Source: Xanthobacter tagetidis (lineage in GTDB: Bacteria; Pseudomonadota; Alphaproteobacteria; Rhizobiales; Xanthobacteraceae). Taken from it: a DNA stretch of 37,392 bases. Under the pieces are notes generated by a model. It was not told the origin of the DNA and did not search any database. It saw only the letters and a program-made list of their open reading frames with translations. This document shows, piece by piece, positions 27,150 to 35,218 of the stretch. The stretch lies in the NCBI RefSeq assembly GCF_003667445.1, contig NZ_RCTF01000027.1, positions 1 through 37,392 of the forward strand, read 5' to 3'. The position numbers and the translations under genes are program-made. Numbering within the stretch: the stretch's first letter is position 1; each line of letters opens with the position of its first letter.

Positions 27150-30100
27150 TCAGCGGACCGGCAGGCTCATGACGCGCGCTGCGCCCGCGCCCACGGCATC
27201 GGAGAGCTGGGCCATGCGCACCGTGAGCACCGCCTGCGGGGCGCCGAAATCGGCCCATTCGTCCGCGGCGGGATAGAGCACTGATGGGGCGGCGGTCTCG
27301 AACGCACGCACCACCGCCGCCCCGTCGCGAATCTCCACGCGGTAGGCCTCGCGCGTCTCGCCCAGCGGCACCTCCATCTGCTCCCAGCCGTCGCCCTCGG
27401 TGCGGGTGCGGCGGATGAAGGAGAGCATCACGCCCTCGGGCGTGCGGCGCGCCTGCGCATGCACAGGGAAGAGCGGGCGCAGTGCCGTGCCCTCTACCGT
27501 GCCGGCGATCTCGCTCACCTCCTCGTCGCCCTGGTCGCCGCGCGCCGCGCCTACGCGATAGATGAAGGCGCGCCCCAGCAACGAGAGGCCCAAGGCCACC
27601 GGCTCCACGCGCCCGTCGAGCTTCACGAGACGGGTGCCGGCGGGCCAAGGCGCGGCGCCAGCCAGTTCGGTGCCGGCCCGCCCACGCAGCAGCGTGGACA
27701 GGCGGAACACGCCGGCCTCCAGCAGTTCGGCCTCCGCGAACTGGATCACCTCGCAGTCGCGCCCCTCGGCCATGAGGGCGAACAGGTTCGCGCCGCCGAG
27801 CACCTGCGCCTCGCTCGCCGAGACCAAGTCGGCGGCCGCGACGCGCACCTGGGCGAAGCGGTCGAAGCGCCAGAGGGGGCCGGGCGGCAGCGGATCGATC
27901 AGGGTGGCGAACAGCGCCGGCGAGGTCAGCGCGGCGACGGCCTCGAAGCTCGCCCCATCGCCCGAGCGCCACACCGCAAGCGTGCCCGGCCAGGGATCGG
28001 CGGCGGCGGCGAGATATTGCAGCGGCACCGGCTCGGCGGCACCCTCCGAGGGCAAGGCGATGAGCGCCACCGCGGGCGGCCCGGAGGGCGGCGGCAGCAC
28101 CACCGTGCCTTCCTCCGCCGGCGGCAGCGCGGCGTCGAACACGTCCGGGTCGATGCTCCGGGCGGTCACGGCGCGCGCGCCCGCCTCCTCCACGCGCGTG
28201 ATTTCAAGCAGGCGCTCCCGGCCGTCGAGGGCGAGGCGCACCAGGTCGCCCGGCACCAGAGCGAGGTTCGAGGGCGGCAGGGTGAAAGCGGCGCTCTCGC
28301 GGCCGGCCCACAGGTCCTGCAGCCAGACGTCGGCGGCGCGCGCCATGGTGGCGGTCTCGGCCACCACGGCGAGGTCCGCCTCCACCTCGTGCCGGCTGCC
28401 GCCCACCAGCCGCCGCGAGGCGATGCTCACGCGGCGATAGTCGCGGTGCGCGTCGACGAAGCCGAGGCGCACCGCGCACGGCACCTCGCTCTCCTGCATG
28501 CGGGTGAAGGCCACCAGCGGCCCGTCCTCGCCGCGCACCAGATCGGCCGCGTCGAGCGCCACCGGCGCGGCGCGCCCGCGCGGGCGGAAGGCGATGCCGT
28601 TCCCCTGCTCCGCCGCGTCAAAGCCGAAGGCGCGGGCAAGCGGCTCGATGGCGGCGCGCGCGCTCATGGGGCGCTCCACCACATAGCCGTCCACCGCCCC
28701 GGAGAGGGTCGAGGCGTCGATGCCGCCGATCCCGTAGTCCGCGCACAGGGCGCCGACGAGGCCGTCCAGCGGCGCACCGCCGAGGCGGCCATTGAGCCAG
28801 TGGCCGGTGCGCCAGTTGTCGCCGTCCGCCCACACGCCGCGCGCCAGCGGGAACTGGGGATAGGGCCGCGCGTCGAAGGTCCACAGAAAGATGCAGCCCG
28901 CCTCCACCATCCGTCCCTCGTAGAGCGTGGCGGCGGGATTGTCGGCGAGGCTCGCGCCCGCCGCCGGCTCGAAAGTTGAGAGGATCGCGGCGAGCGCCCG
29001 GCGCTGGACGAGGTCGTCGCGCGCACCGGTGGAGAAGGGCGGCAGCGCGTTCTCGGACGACTTCTCGTCCGGGAAGACGCTGGGGCGGTTCGGCCCCTTG
29101 TCCACCGCCGGGCAGCCGGCCTCCATGAGGCGGATGGGCTTGGCGCCCGGCACAAAGGCGGTCGGCTCCGCATGCCGCACACCGCCGGTGCGCGCGAAAT
29201 GCGCGCTGGCCCAGAACGACCAGATGTCCTTCTGGCGGAACACCCATGGCTCGCCATGGGCGCCGTCGGTGATCGGCGTGCGGTCCTGGGCGAGGCGCGC
29301 GGCCTCGTCCGCATAGTACCAGTCGTAGCCCTCGCCGGCGCGCAGATTGCCCTTCAGATAGGCCACCTCGTGGGGCGAGCGGGCGAGCGCCGCGTCGAGA
29401 TGGGCCGAGCCCTCGCGCCAGTCCGACATGGGCGGGTAATAGTCGATGCCGACGAAGTCCACGGCGGGCGAGGCCCACACCGCATCGAGCGGAAACCGCA
29501 CGTCGCCGCCGTCGAACACCTGGGCGCCATATTCGCTCCAATTGGCGGCGTAGGACACCTTGGTGCCGGCGCTCACCACGGCCTTCACCTCGGCCGCGAG
29601 GTCGGCCAGCGCCTCCGCCGCCGGAAAGGCGCCGGTGTGGTCGCGTAGACGGGTGAGCGCCTCGAACTCGGAGCCGATGAGGATCGCCTCCACGCCGCCC
29701 GCCGCCACGGCAAGATGGGCATAATGCAGCGCCATGCGGCGCAGCGACCATTCCGCCGGGCCGGAATAGAGCACGAGGTCGCCGAGGCGGGTGAAGTGGT
29801 GCGCCTGCGCCGCCCCAAACAGCGCCCCCACCTGCGTGGCGCAGGCGCTCGTTCCGTCCGCCGAGCCCTCGCGGCCCGGCGCGGGATCGCAGACGATGCG
29901 GCCGCGCCAGGGATGGGCGGGCTGGCTGGCGGCGCCGGTCCACGGGTCGGGCCGCGCGTTGCCGGCGGGGATGTCCATCATCACGAACGGGTTGAGCGTG
30001 ACCTTGATGCCCTCCTGCTTCATCCGGCGGATGGCGCGCAGCACGCTGCCGTCCGCGGGCGTGCCGCCATAGGCCGCCCGGCCCTCGAAGCGCGAGACGG

Positions 30101-31052
30101 CGGAGACGCTGAGGCGGGTGTCGCCGCCCACCGCCCAGGCCACCGGCGTGGTGGTCTTGACGGCGCGTTCGCTCTTCGGCCGCACGGTGCAGGCGCCGGC
30201 GCGCAGATCGTCGCCGAACCAGGAGACGACGAGGCTCACCCGTTCGAGATTGGGGCAGGCGCACAACATCTGCTCCAGCGCCGCCTCGAAGTCGCTCTGG
30301 TGGGTGGTGACGTGGCGCGACTCGGGCAGGAACACCCCGTCCCCCACCTGCTGGCGCACGGTGAGCGGGTCGTAGCCGAACTCGGTGGCGCCGGGGATCA
30401 GGGTGACGGCGCGGATGTCCTTCTCAAGCGCCCCCACCGGGCGCTCAACCTCGGCGGTGATCTGCGGAATGCGGTTGCCGAAATCGGTCAGCTCCAGGTT
30501 CTGGAACACGAGATAGGCGACGCCGCGATAGGCCGGCGTTCCCGTGTCGCCCTGCCTGGCGGCGACCCAGGCGTCGGGGGCCTGATCCTCGGCGCCGAGA
30601 TGGGTGCGGATGGACAGGCGCCGCTCGTCCAGCGGCTTGCCGTCGGCCCAGATGCGGCCGATGCGCGCCACCGGCCCCTCGCAGAAGGCGACGGCGAAAT
30701 TGGCATAATAGGTGTAGGTCGTGGCCTTGGGCGCCAGCGAGCCGCCCTTGCCGGCGACGCTCTGGGTCTCCTCGCGGCGGATCTCGCGCAGCTTCGTCGC
30801 CCAGATCACCTGACCGGGCAGGCGCGCGCGGCCGTAGAGCCGGGCGACCGGCGCGCCCTCGGTGGAGGCCATCACGTCGAGGTCGGACAAGCGCGGCCCC
30901 TCGGCCTTCGGCGTGCGCGCGCCGCCGAGCAGCGTCTGGTCGAGCGCCGCGCCGCCGAGCGCCCCGAGCGCCCGCCCGGCCACCGCCCCGAGCGGTCCGA
31001 AGAGCGCGCCGCCGATCAGTGAGCCGGCCGCGCCGAGGAGCAGGGTCGCCAT
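27150..31052 (-). CDS. GTA baseplate megatron / host-specificity protein (gp15)
   Basis: 1300 residues, about the size of R. capsulatus GTA gp15. A hydrophobic Gly/Ala-rich N-terminus (AAGSLIGGALFGPLGAVAGR) precedes the adhesion core. The TIM-barrel-like GTA domain lies at about 430-760 (KVSYAANWSEYGAQVF, VDFVGIDYYPPMSDWREGS, ARTGGVRHAEPTAFVPGAKP, LMEAGCPAVDKGPNRPSVFP). Phage-tail-3-type domains follow (about 800-1000: YVVERPMSARAAIEPLARAF) and then beta-rich repeats to the end. It forms the baseplate that contacts the recipient envelope. The ATG at 31052 is the family start (MATLLLGAAGSLIGG); the frame upstream of it is repeat DNA. A 505-base gap separates it from gp14. Confidence 0.95.
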   Translation of the reverse strand: MATLLLGAAGSLIGGALFGPLGAVAGRALGALGGAALDQTLLGGARTPKAEGPRLSDLDVMASTEGAPVARLYGRARLPGQVIWATKLREIRREETQSVAGKGGSLAPKATTYTYYANFAVAFCEGPVARIGRIWADGKPLDERRLSIRTHLGAEDQAPDAWVAARQGDTGTPAYRGVAYLVFQNLELTDFGNRIPQITAEVERPVGALEKDIRAVTLIPGATEFGYDPLTVRQQVGDGVFLPESRHVTTHQSDFEAALEQMLCACPNLERVSLVVSWFGDDLRAGACTVRPKSERAVKTTTPVAWAVGGDTRLSVSAVSRFEGRAAYGGTPADGSVLRAIRRMKQEGIKVTLNPFVMMDIPAGNARPDPWTGAASQPAHPWRGRIVCDPAPGREGSADGTSACATQVGALFGAAQAHHFTRLGDLVLYSGPAEWSLRRMALHYAHLAVAAGGVEAILIGSEFEALTRLRDHTGAFPAAEALADLAAEVKAVVSAGTKVSYAANWSEYGAQVFDGGDVRFPLDAVWASPAVDFVGIDYYPPMSDWREGSAHLDAALARSPHEVAYLKGNLRAGEGYDWYYADEAARLAQDRTPITDGAHGEPWVFRQKDIWSFWASAHFARTGGVRHAEPTAFVPGAKPIRLMEAGCPAVDKGPNRPSVFPDEKSSENALPPFSTGARDDLVQRRALAAILSTFEPAAGASLADNPAATLYEGRMVEAGCIFLWTFDARPYPQFPLARGVWADGDNWRTGHWLNGRLGGAPLDGLVGALCADYGIGGIDASTLSGAVDGYVVERPMSARAAIEPLARAFGFDAAEQGNGIAFRPRGRAAPVALDAADLVRGEDGPLVAFTRMQESEVPCAVRLGFVDAHRDYRRVSIASRRLVGGSRHEVEADLAVVAETATMARAADVWLQDLWAGRESAAFTLPPSNLALVPGDLVRLALDGRERLLEITRVEEAGARAVTARSIDPDVFDAALPPAEEGTVVLPPPSGPPAVALIALPSEGAAEPVPLQYLAAAADPWPGTLAVWRSGDGASFEAVAALTSPALFATLIDPLPPGPLWRFDRFAQVRVAAADLVSASEAQVLGGANLFALMAEGRDCEVIQFAEAELLEAGVFRLSTLLRGRAGTELAGAAPWPAGTRLVKLDGRVEPVALGLSLLGRAFIYRVGAARGDQGDEEVSEIAGTVEGTALRPLFPVHAQARRTPEGVMLSFIRRTRTEGDGWEQMEVPLGETREAYRVEIRDGAAVVRAFETAAPSVLYPAADEWADFGAPQAVLTVRMAQLSDAVGAGAARVMSLPVR

Positions 31053-31084
31053 GGGGTGGTGTCCTTGGAGTTGGTCGAAGAGGA

Positions 31085-31552
31085 GGCGCGAACGGCGGAG
31101 GCAACGATGGGCTCCCGCCCGCGCGTCCCGGCCGACGGGAGCGGCGCGAAGCGCCGCGGGAGGAGAGCCGGGACCCAGCGCAAGAGACCGCCGAAGGCGC
31201 TGCTGAAACCCGGCGTCCTCAGGTTTTGCCCCGCTGCGCGGGAGTCTTGCGCTGGACCCCGGCTCGCATTCCGCTGGCGCTGCGTGCGTCCGGGGAACCG
31301 CCGCGCGAGGGGCCGCAAAGCCATTTCCCGCACGCGGGAGAGGGGGCGCGAACGGCGGGCGCAGCGGCAGCATCCCGCCCTCGTGTCCCGGCCGACGGGA
31401 GCGGAGCGAAGCGCAGCGGGAGGAGAGCCGGGACCCAGCGCAAAACTTCCGCGCAGCGGGCACAATCTCAGCACCCTCGATATCGAAGCGCCTTCGGCGG
31501 ATTCTTGCGCTGGACCCCGGCTCGCATTCCGCTGCGCTCCATGCGTCCGGGG
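31085..31552. repeat. Two tandem copies of a GC-rich palindromic element between gp14 and gp15
   Basis: Two direct copies, about 31085-31296 and 31343-31552. Each begins GGCGCGAACGGCGG, continues with GTCCCGGCCGACGGGAGCGG and GAGAGCCGGGACCCAGCGCA, and ends with CTTGCGCTGGACCCCGGCTC, then GCATTCCGCTG and GTCCGGGGAA. Within each copy the CCGGGACCCAGCGCAA part is inverted relative to TTGCGCTGGACCCCGG, so each can fold into a large imperfect hairpin. The central parts differ between copies. This is a BIME/MITE-like repeat with no coding capacity, filling the 505-base gap 31053-31557 in a cluster that is otherwise packed. Confidence 0.85.
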
Positions 31553-31557
31553 AAAAG

Positions 31558-32016
31558 TCAGTCCGCCACGCCAGGAAAGGCGAAGGCGAAGGCACAGCGG
31601 CGGGACCACCAGCGGCCGAGATGGCTCTCGCACACCGCGGCGCCGTCATACGCGTGGATCATCATCCCGCCCCCGCCCACCGCCCCGGCGGAGAGCAGCG
31701 CCGCGTGCTTCGCCGGCAAATGGGGGCGGAAGCGGAACAGCAGCACGTCGCCCGGCCGCGCCTCATCCAGCGGCACCGCGACAAGGCGGCGGAAGGCGGT
31801 GTCGGCGAGCGTCTCGCGCTTGCCGGCTTCCGCCCAGTCGGGTGCATAGGGCGGCAGCGGCTCGGGCTCCGGGCCGAGGAGCGCGCGCCACACACCGCGC
31901 ACGAGGCCCAGGCAGTCGGCGCCCTCGCCCTTCACCGAGGCGCGGTGGCGGTAGGGCGTGCCGAGCCAGGCCCGCGCCTCGGCGAGGATGTCGGCGCGGC
32001 GGAACGGCGCGCTCAC
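31558..32016 (-). CDS. GTA NlpC/P60 cell-wall peptidase (gp14)
   Basis: 152 residues of the NlpC/P60 papain-like peptidase fold. The catalytic Cys35 lies in GEGADCLGLVRGVWR, His104 in PAKHAALL, and a third polar residue at His121 (MIHAYDGAAV). The N-terminus ADILAEARAWLGTPYRHRAS is typical of the phage/GTA type. It is a tail-tip enzyme that cuts cell-wall peptides to let DNA through the recipient murein. The start ATG overlaps the gp13 stop (32013-32016). In compact GTA clusters gp15 follows closely; here the repeat-filled gap follows instead. Confidence 0.94.
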   Translation of the reverse strand: MSAPFRRADILAEARAWLGTPYRHRASVKGEGADCLGLVRGVWRALLGPEPEPLPPYAPDWAEAGKRETLADTAFRRLVAVPLDEARPGDVLLFRFRPHLPAKHAALLSAGAVGGGGMMIHAYDGAAVCESHLGRWWSRRCAFAFAFPGVAD

Positions 32017-32900
32017 GACAGGAGCCCGCCGTCATAGCCGCCCTCGCCCGGCACCGCGACGGTGATGACGAAGTCGTTGCCCGGCATGTGCGGAAAGCCG
32101 CGGAAGTTGAGCGCGTTGGCGAAGCGGTCGCGGCAGGTGGCGAAGGCCTTGTCGCACCCCGCCGTGAGGCGCGCCGCGTCCCCCTCAGAGACCGCGAAGG
32201 GCGGACGCTGCCACAGGCGCACCACCGCGGCGGCGCCCTCCAGGAGATGCGACTTCACCTCGCTGGCGAAGCCCGCATTGGCGCCTGACGTGAAGGCGAA
32301 GCGGCCGCGCGCGAACGTCCCCGCCGCAAAGCCGGACAGGCCGTCGAGCACCAGCCGCGATCCGTCCGCGCTCGCGACCGTGGCAAGCGCGGAATGGGCC
32401 GGCGCGCCGAGGTCGACGCCGCAGCGCGCGTCGCCCAAGGCCGCGTCGCAGCGCGAGGAATAAAGCCGCCCGCGCGCCTCGCCGAGCGCGTCGGCGGGCG
32501 AGCGCACCTCGGCGGTGAAGACGCCGTCCGCGCAGCGCACCTCGCCGATGGTGCCGCGGCGCAGGACGTGGAAGATCTCGGGTGCGGACCAGTCCGCCAG
32601 CAGCAGATCGACGCACGCGCCGTCATAGCGGCCGGCGGCGAGGTCGTCCGCGTCGAGCGCGTCGGACGACAGCGCGCCGGACAGCTCGGCGCCGGTGACG
32701 GCGAGGCCCTGCGCGAGCGTGCTCTCGCTGGCGCGCATTCCGCCGGCCGCGCGCATGAGCGTGCCGTCCACCACGAGGTCGCGGTCGTGGTCGGTGAGGC
32801 CCAGAACCCCGCCGTCGCGGCAGGTGATGCGGATGGCGTGGCACAAGGTGGTGACGCCCGTGGCGAGGCGGGCGGCGAGCGCGTCGGGAAGCTCTCTCAT
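32013..32900 (-). CDS. GTA tail hub protein (gp13; DUF2163/phage BR0599 domains)
   Basis: 295 residues. The N-terminal DUF2163 part (1-160) includes TTLCHAIRITCRDGGVLGLT and LLLADWSAPEIFHVLRRGTI. The C-terminal BR0599 part (about 205-290) includes CDKAFATCRDRFANALNFRG, then FPHMPGND. Four cysteines lie in the pattern expected for the iron-sulphur site of tail-tip hub proteins of the phage lambda gpL type: Cys151, Cys160, Cys249 and Cys256. The role is the ring joining tail tube to baseplate. I chose the ATG at 32900, seven bases after gp12. The pattern of cysteines is seen; a bound cluster is inferred from related hub proteins. Confidence 0.93.
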   Translation of the reverse strand: MRELPDALAARLATGVTTLCHAIRITCRDGGVLGLTDHDRDLVVDGTLMRAAGGMRASESTLAQGLAVTGAELSGALSSDALDADDLAAGRYDGACVDLLLADWSAPEIFHVLRRGTIGEVRCADGVFTAEVRSPADALGEARGRLYSSRCDAALGDARCGVDLGAPAHSALATVASADGSRLVLDGLSGFAAGTFARGRFAFTSGANAGFASEVKSHLLEGAAAVVRLWQRPPFAVSEGDAARLTAGCDKAFATCRDRFANALNFRGFPHMPGNDFVITVAVPGEGGYDGGLLS

Positions 32901-32907
32901 GGCGCCC

Positions 32908-33546
32908 TCACGGCCTGATTTCGATGACGGGGATGCGCGGGATGTCGCCGGCCGCGAAGGCCGAGAGGTTGACCTCCAGGAAGTCGGTGTCGAAGCGCAC
33001 CGGCACGTCGAACAGGAAGCCCGCGGTGACCGCGGCGCCGACACCCGGCGCGGCCCCTTCCGCGAACGTGACGAGGCCGCTCGACGCGTTCGCGGAGAAG
33101 GCTTCGGCCGCCGCCTCGATGCCATCCACCGCGACCCTGACGCTGCCCGCCACGGGCTTGGAGATCGGCCGCGCATAGGGCGCGTGGAGCAGGCCGTAGG
33201 TCTTCGCCAGGGGGAAGGCGCGGCGCGTGCCGTCGCCGATGCCGAGGAGCTGGTCGAGGGCGCTCGGCGCGGCCCCCGGAAGGCCGGAGGAATGATCGAG
33301 ACGGTCGCGCCAGCGGAAGCCGTAAAGGCGCCCGCGGCGCTCCTCGAAGAAGGCCACCACCTGGCTCAGCGCGGCGAGCGTGCGGACGCCGAATCCGGCA
33401 TCCCACCGGCGCCGCGAATCAGCCTGCCGCGTGTTGCGCTCCTCGCGTCCGGAGGCGGTCGTGACCACCTCCGTCACGCGCTCCGGACCGCCCGAAGCGC
33501 CCAGCGCGACGTCGATCGGGAAGAGAACCTCGTGAAAACCGCCCAT
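32908..33546 (-). CDS. GTA distal tail protein (gp12; DUF2460/TIGR02217)
   Basis: 212 residues of the DUF2460 family. Characteristic phrases are FHEVLFPIDVALGASGGPER, VAFFEERRGRLYGFRWRDRL and FDVPVRFDTDFLEVNLSAFA. It forms the distal tail ring to which the hub binds. The gp13 gene follows after seven bases. Upstream lies the AT-rich region 33547-33654 shared with the divergent H1-like gene, so gp12 is cut off from gp11 and would need its own promoter or read-through of a 1.7-kb insert. Confidence 0.94.
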   Translation of the reverse strand: MGGFHEVLFPIDVALGASGGPERVTEVVTTASGREERNTRQADSRRRWDAGFGVRTLAALSQVVAFFEERRGRLYGFRWRDRLDHSSGLPGAAPSALDQLLGIGDGTRRAFPLAKTYGLLHAPYARPISKPVAGSVRVAVDGIEAAAEAFSANASSGLVTFAEGAAPGVGAAVTAGFLFDVPVRFDTDFLEVNLSAFAAGDIPRIPVIEIRP

Positions 33547-33594
33547 GAGAGGCCTCCAATCCCCAATTCTTAAGGCAAATCAATAAAAAGCCGC

Positions 33595-33600
33595 TTGACA
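33595..33600 (+). promoter_or_regulatory. Candidate -35 box between gp12 and the H1-like gene
   Basis: TTGACA at 33595-33600 lies in the only AT-rich patch of this part of the window (33555-33610, including CAATAAAAAG). The matching -10 is not clear (TTGACT at 33618-33623 has the right spacing but poor fit). The patch sits between divergent genes and could drive both gp12 and the H1-like gene. Confidence 0.4.
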
Positions 33601-33654
33601 TAGTCTAATCGCGCGCCTTGACTTTCATTTCCTCGATGAGGATGGAGCGAAAGC

Positions 33655-34146
33655 ATGGCTACGAAGCCCGCGAAGAAGCCCGCCGCCGCCGCCGAGAAGA
33701 AGGCGCCGGCCAAGGCCCCCGCGAAGGCCCCTGCGGTGGAGAAGAAGCCCGCCACGAAGGCCGCCGCGAAGGCGCCCGCGAAGACCGCGGAGGCGAAGCC
33801 CGCCGAGAAGAAGGCGGCCCCTGCAAAGGCGGCTGCGAAGGCACCTGCCAAGGCCGCGGCGAAGCCCGCTGCGGAGAAGAAGGCCGCGGCCCCGAAGGCC
33901 GCCGCCAAGCCGGCGGCTGCGAAGGCCGCCAAGCCCGCCGCCGAGAAGAAGGCCGCGGAGAAGCCGGCTGCCCCCAAGGCCGCTGCCAAGCCTGCCGCTG
34001 CCCCCAAGGCGGCTGCCAAGCCCGCTGCTGCGAAGCCCGCCGCCGCCAAGCCTGCTGCCGAGAAGAAGGCCGCGGCTCCCAAGGCTGCCGCCAAGCCGGC
34101 AGCGGAGAAGAAGCCCGCGGCCAAGGCTCCGGCCAAGAAGAAGTGA
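33655..34146 (+). CDS. Histone H1-like Lys/Ala/Pro-rich protein
   Basis: 163 residues made almost only of Lys, Ala and Pro with some Glu, Thr and Val. AAKPAAEKK and PKAAAKPAA units are repeated throughout (for example AEKKAAAPKAAAKPAA three times). This is like the C-terminal tails of histone H1 and bacterial H1-like nucleoid proteins. It is expected to be disordered, strongly basic and to bind DNA without specificity. The ATG has GGAG eight bases upstream (33644-33647). It is on the + strand inside the - strand GTA cluster, between gp12 and gp11, with its own upstream region. A stem-loop covers its stop codon. A role in compacting host or packaged DNA is inference. Confidence 0.85.
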   Translation: MATKPAKKPAAAAEKKAPAKAPAKAPAVEKKPATKAAAKAPAKTAEAKPAEKKAAPAKAAAKAPAKAAAKPAAEKKAAAPKAAAKPAAAKAAKPAAEKKAAEKPAAPKAAAKPAAAPKAAAKPAAAKPAAAKPAAEKKAAAPKAAAKPAAEKKPAAKAPAKKK

Positions 34147-34174
34147 GCGCGGCCCCGCTCAAGGGGCCGCCTCA
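34144..34174 (+). terminator. Stem-loop at the end of the H1-like gene
   Basis: An 8-bp stem GCGGCCCC/GGGGCCGC (34149-34156 with 34163-34170, loop GCTCAA) is extended by TGAG/CTCA (34144-34147 with 34171-34174) past a one-base bulge. It begins at the TGA stop codon itself. No T run follows, so it is more a 3'-end stabiliser or weak terminator. Confidence 0.5.
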
Positions 34175-34439
34175 CGCACGCAGACCCGCTCCGAGGCCGC
34201 GCGCAGCGCGGGACTGGACCGGGACACGCCCTCATCTTGCCGGGGTTGCTCGCGAGCCCGGCGATGGCGCGGATTGAGGCGCCTCTTCCGCGGGACGGCT
34301 CGCTGCAAGGCCCCCTCCCCTGAAGACGCCGCCATCCGAAGATGCCTTTCCTCCGAGGACGGATTGCTTCGGAGGCGCGTCCTGTCGGTGCGCTTGGCAG
34401 GTCCTGTTGGGCCCGAGTCACGTTCGGCATTTCGTCGAC

Positions 34440-34464
34440 GACGCGGCATCAGCGATGCCGCGTC
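34440..34464. other. Strong hairpin in a gene-free stretch
   Basis: A perfect 11-bp stem (GACGCGGCATC 34440-34450 with GATGCCGCGTC 34454-34464, three-base loop). It lies in the 34175-34812 interval, where I see no convincing gene on either strand: open frames there are short and lack ribosome sites and recognisable sequence. A second weaker hairpin is at 34350-34375. Confidence 0.45.
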
Positions 34465-34812
34465 GACGTGGCCCGTCCCGAAGCCTTCTTCCTTATCCCT
34501 GCCGTATCGTGATCCTTGCCGTGTCGTGCCTGCGGGCCGTCGCCGCTCGGGCGATCCCCGTGCATGAGATCGCCCTGCACGGCGGTGCCGCGTCGCGCTT
34601 CACCATCCGCGAAATCGCCGTGCCGGATCACCGGCTGCGCCGGATGCTGGGGCGCCTGCCCGCGCCCAGGACCAGACGCGCAATCGGCTCCCCCTCAGCA
34701 CCGCGCCGCGCGTCCCGCCATGGGGCGGACGTTACGACAGCTTGTGCCGAAAATTTGCGGCGCTAGATTTCGCCGGTCTCATCCCCGTCACCCATGCTGG
34801 GACCGAACGGCC

Positions 34813-35205
34813 ATGGCGCCACGCTGCATGTCTTCTCCGTCCGTCCGCGCCGGCTTCGCCCCGCGGCCGCTCGCGCGCGCATGCGCCCCGCTCACGGCGG
34901 CCGCGCTGATGGCGCTCGCCGCGATCGCGGCCGGTGCGGGCGCGGCAAGGGCGCAGTCCAATCCGTGCGCCGCGTTCGGCCCCGGCTTCCAGAAGATGCC
35001 TGGCAGCGACAGCTGCGTGAAGGCGGGCGGCGCGGTGCGGTTCGACGCCTATACGGGCGGCAATCTCAGCAGCAATCCCGGCGCCGGCAGCACGCCCACC
35101 GGCACGTCCGGCGCTACCGCGCCGGCACCCGCCGCGCCATCGGGCGCCACCGACAACAAAAGCCCGCCGACCGCCGCGAACGACCCTTGGCGCCAGGCCC
35201 GCTGA
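34813..35205 (+). CDS. Small secreted protein with porin N-terminal motif
   Basis: 130 residues from the ATG at 34813 (a second ATG five codons later is equally possible). A signal peptide of about 45 residues ends near GAARAQS. The mature part begins NPCAAFGPGFQKMPGSDSCV and continues KAGGAVRFDAYTGG, which resembles the first strand of alphaproteobacterial porins (Cys...GxGFxxxPGxDxCxKxGGxVR). It then breaks off into a Thr/Pro/Ala/Gly-rich tail instead of a barrel. It may be a porin remnant or a separate small envelope protein; I do not know its function. It is on the + strand beside gp11, within the insert that also holds the H1-like gene. Confidence 0.65.
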   Translation: MAPRCMSSPSVRAGFAPRPLARACAPLTAAALMALAAIAAGAGAARAQSNPCAAFGPGFQKMPGSDSCVKAGGAVRFDAYTGGNLSSNPGAGSTPTGTSGATAPAPAAPSGATDNKSPPTAANDPWRQAR

Positions 35206-35218
35206 ACACCCGCGCCGC

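Noticed and set aside
31053..31649. Upstream extension of the gp15 frame (about 199 codons) and several + strand frames in the same place
   Set aside because: The family start is the ATG at 31052. The upstream sequence is two copies of a palindromic repeat, which stays open in several frames because of its GC content and overlaps gp14.
33655..34146. CRISPR or other repeat array in the Lys/Ala-rich stretch
   Set aside because: The repetition follows codons of an AAKPAAEKK-type protein with a start, ribosome site and stop. There are no equal repeats with unique spacers.
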